The position numbers and the translations under genes were made by a program. This document shows, one piece after another, positions 63,224 to 64,000 of a stretch of DNA of 64,000 nt (the stretch's first letter is position 1; each line of letters begins with the position of its first letter). Source of the stretch: Scytonema hofmannii PCC 7110 (GTDB taxonomy: Bacteria > Cyanobacteriota > Cyanobacteriia > Cyanobacteriales > Nostocaceae); NCBI RefSeq assembly GCF_000346485.2, contig NZ_KQ976354.1:7916221-7980220 (forward strand). Direction: 5' to 3'. The notes beneath the pieces are model-generated. The model was not told where the DNA came from, searched no databases, and saw nothing but the letters and a program-made list of their open reading frames with translations.

Positions 63224-64000
63224 ATGAGGGATTCAGAAGACTTTCGCGAAAACCTTCTTAGCTGTCTGGGAGGAGATTGGCCCGAATTTTGTCCGCTCGA
63301 TCCAGTAATAGAAGACTCAATAGTTCGCAAAGGATATCGAATTGAAAAAGTCACATATCAGGTCGAACTAGGAGAGCGCGTTTCTGCATATGTTCTTATC
63401 CCCGATCGCGTGACGTCTAAGTCCCCTGCTCCAGGAATTGCAGTCTGGCATCAGCATAATAACATTTGGACAATAGGCAAGAGTGAACCTGCAGGTTTTA
63501 TAGGTGACTCAGCACATTTCACAGGTGTAGCCTTAGCACGCGAAGGATATGTTGTACTTTGTCCGGATGCTTTATGCTTTGAGGAACGACAAGATCCTAT
63601 TCTTCGAGGGGGTGATTTTGAGCGCTTTGTCTTCTTACACTACCTCGTCAATGGGAAGAGTCTTGCTTGGAAGTATATACTGGATATGCGTAGAGCGATT
63701 GACTACTTGTGCTCGCGGTCTGATGTCAATGCTGACGCAATAGGTTGCTACGGTCATTCGCTTGGATCTATTTCCACATGGCTTGTTGGTCCATGGGAAC
63801 CACGACTTAAATGTCTTGTTGGAAATTGTTCGCTACCAACCTACTCAGCAATTCATCGAACTCGTCTTATTACTGGCTTCGCTATTGTTATCCCTGGTTT
63901 AAGTCAATACGGAGATACACCGGATATTGCAGCGCTTATTGCTCCTCGTCCTCTACACCTTAACTTTGGCGCAGAGGATAGACACAGTCCAATTATCGAG
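63224..64000 (+). CDS. Alpha/beta hydrolase (dienelactone hydrolase/acetyl esterase-like), partial
   Basis: The frame begins at ATG 63224 (GAGG upstream) and runs off the right edge with 259 residues. RIEKVTYQVELGERVSAYVL, IAVWHQHNN, VLCPDALCFEER, then the nucleophile elbow CYGHSLGSIST (about 182-192) and acid-loop APRPLHLNFGAEDRHSP fit dienelactone hydrolase or xylan-esterase-like proteins. The catalytic His lies outside the window. Substrate unknown. Confidence 0.85.
   Translation, partial: MRDSEDFRENLLSCLGGDWPEFCPLDPVIEDSIVRKGYRIEKVTYQVELGERVSAYVLIPDRVTSKSPAPGIAVWHQHNNIWTIGKSEPAGFIGDSAHFTGVALAREGYVVLCPDALCFEERQDPILRGGDFERFVFLHYLVNGKSLAWKYILDMRRAIDYLCSRSDVNADAIGCYGHSLGSISTWLVGPWEPRLKCLVGNCSLPTYSAIHRTRLITGFAIVIPGLSQYGDTPDIAALIAPRPLHLNFGAEDRHSPIIE

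Overview
The window is an accessory, insertion-rich stretch of a filamentous (Nostocales-type) cyanobacterial chromosome. Evidence: frequent GCGATCGC (HIP1) octamers, short tandem repeats of the AATCCAAAATC and GGGAGTA kinds, the TTCGCGTAGCGTGCC-type palindromes typical of Nostocales, AT-rich coding sequence, a cyanobacterial groES-groEL pair, and transposases of families common in this group.

Layout. 1-10.1 kb: end of a methyltransferase, a palindromic mini-element, a TnpB locus with a divergent small DNA-binding gene, a DMT exporter, a methyltransferase / class II aldolase / flavin monooxygenase / phosphatase-hydrolase run, and a complete IS200/IS605 element (tnpA, tnpB). 10.1-19.8 kb: an alpha/beta hydrolase and a wrecked NitT/TauT-type ABC importer (frameshifted binding protein, partial second binding protein, intact ATPase, permease truncated and split by an IS1634-type element), then a flavoprotein/persulfide-dioxygenase fusion and a TauE/CmcJ chimera. 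20-32 kb: groES-groEL, a DMT exporter, a second TnpB-like locus whose RuvC-III Asp is Gly, a flavin monooxygenase, an aldo/keto reductase, a broken ABC exporter and an overlooked 49-aa peptide gene. 32-48.4 kb: the organosulfur core: broken SfnB-like oxidoreductase, TauD fragment, Rrf2 regulator, a minus-strand set (ssuA-like, ssuD, cysteine dioxygenase-like, second binding protein), a Tat-exported carbonic anhydrase, and a plus-strand set (AprA-like flavoprotein, two-cluster ferredoxin, GST-like protein, LLM monooxygenase, TauD). 48.5-57.3 kb: GST, fragments of a peptide ABC transporter cut by an ISL3 element that itself carries a palindromic mini-element, acetyltransferases, HAD hydrolase and hisC with a partial duplication around a NUDIX gene. 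57.3-64 kb: SDR, sfnG-sfnB pair, dioxygenase remnant, a GntR regulator divergent from an acetoacetate decarboxylase-like gene, and the start of an alpha/beta hydrolase.

How it fits together (inference): most intact genes suit uptake and oxidative breakdown of organosulfur compounds. Sulfonate binding proteins and an ATPase handle import; LLM monooxygenases, SfnB-type flavoproteins and TauD cut C-S bonds to release sulfite; the cysteine dioxygenase, GST, ETHE1-like and AprAB-like proteins handle thiols, persulfides and sulfite; an Rrf2 protein may regulate. The island is eroding: at least a dozen genes are truncated, frameshifted, internally deleted or fused. The most intriguing items are the two TnpB-like/small DNA-binding gene pairs, the covarying palindromic mini-element, the AprAB-like cluster and the 49-aa peptide.
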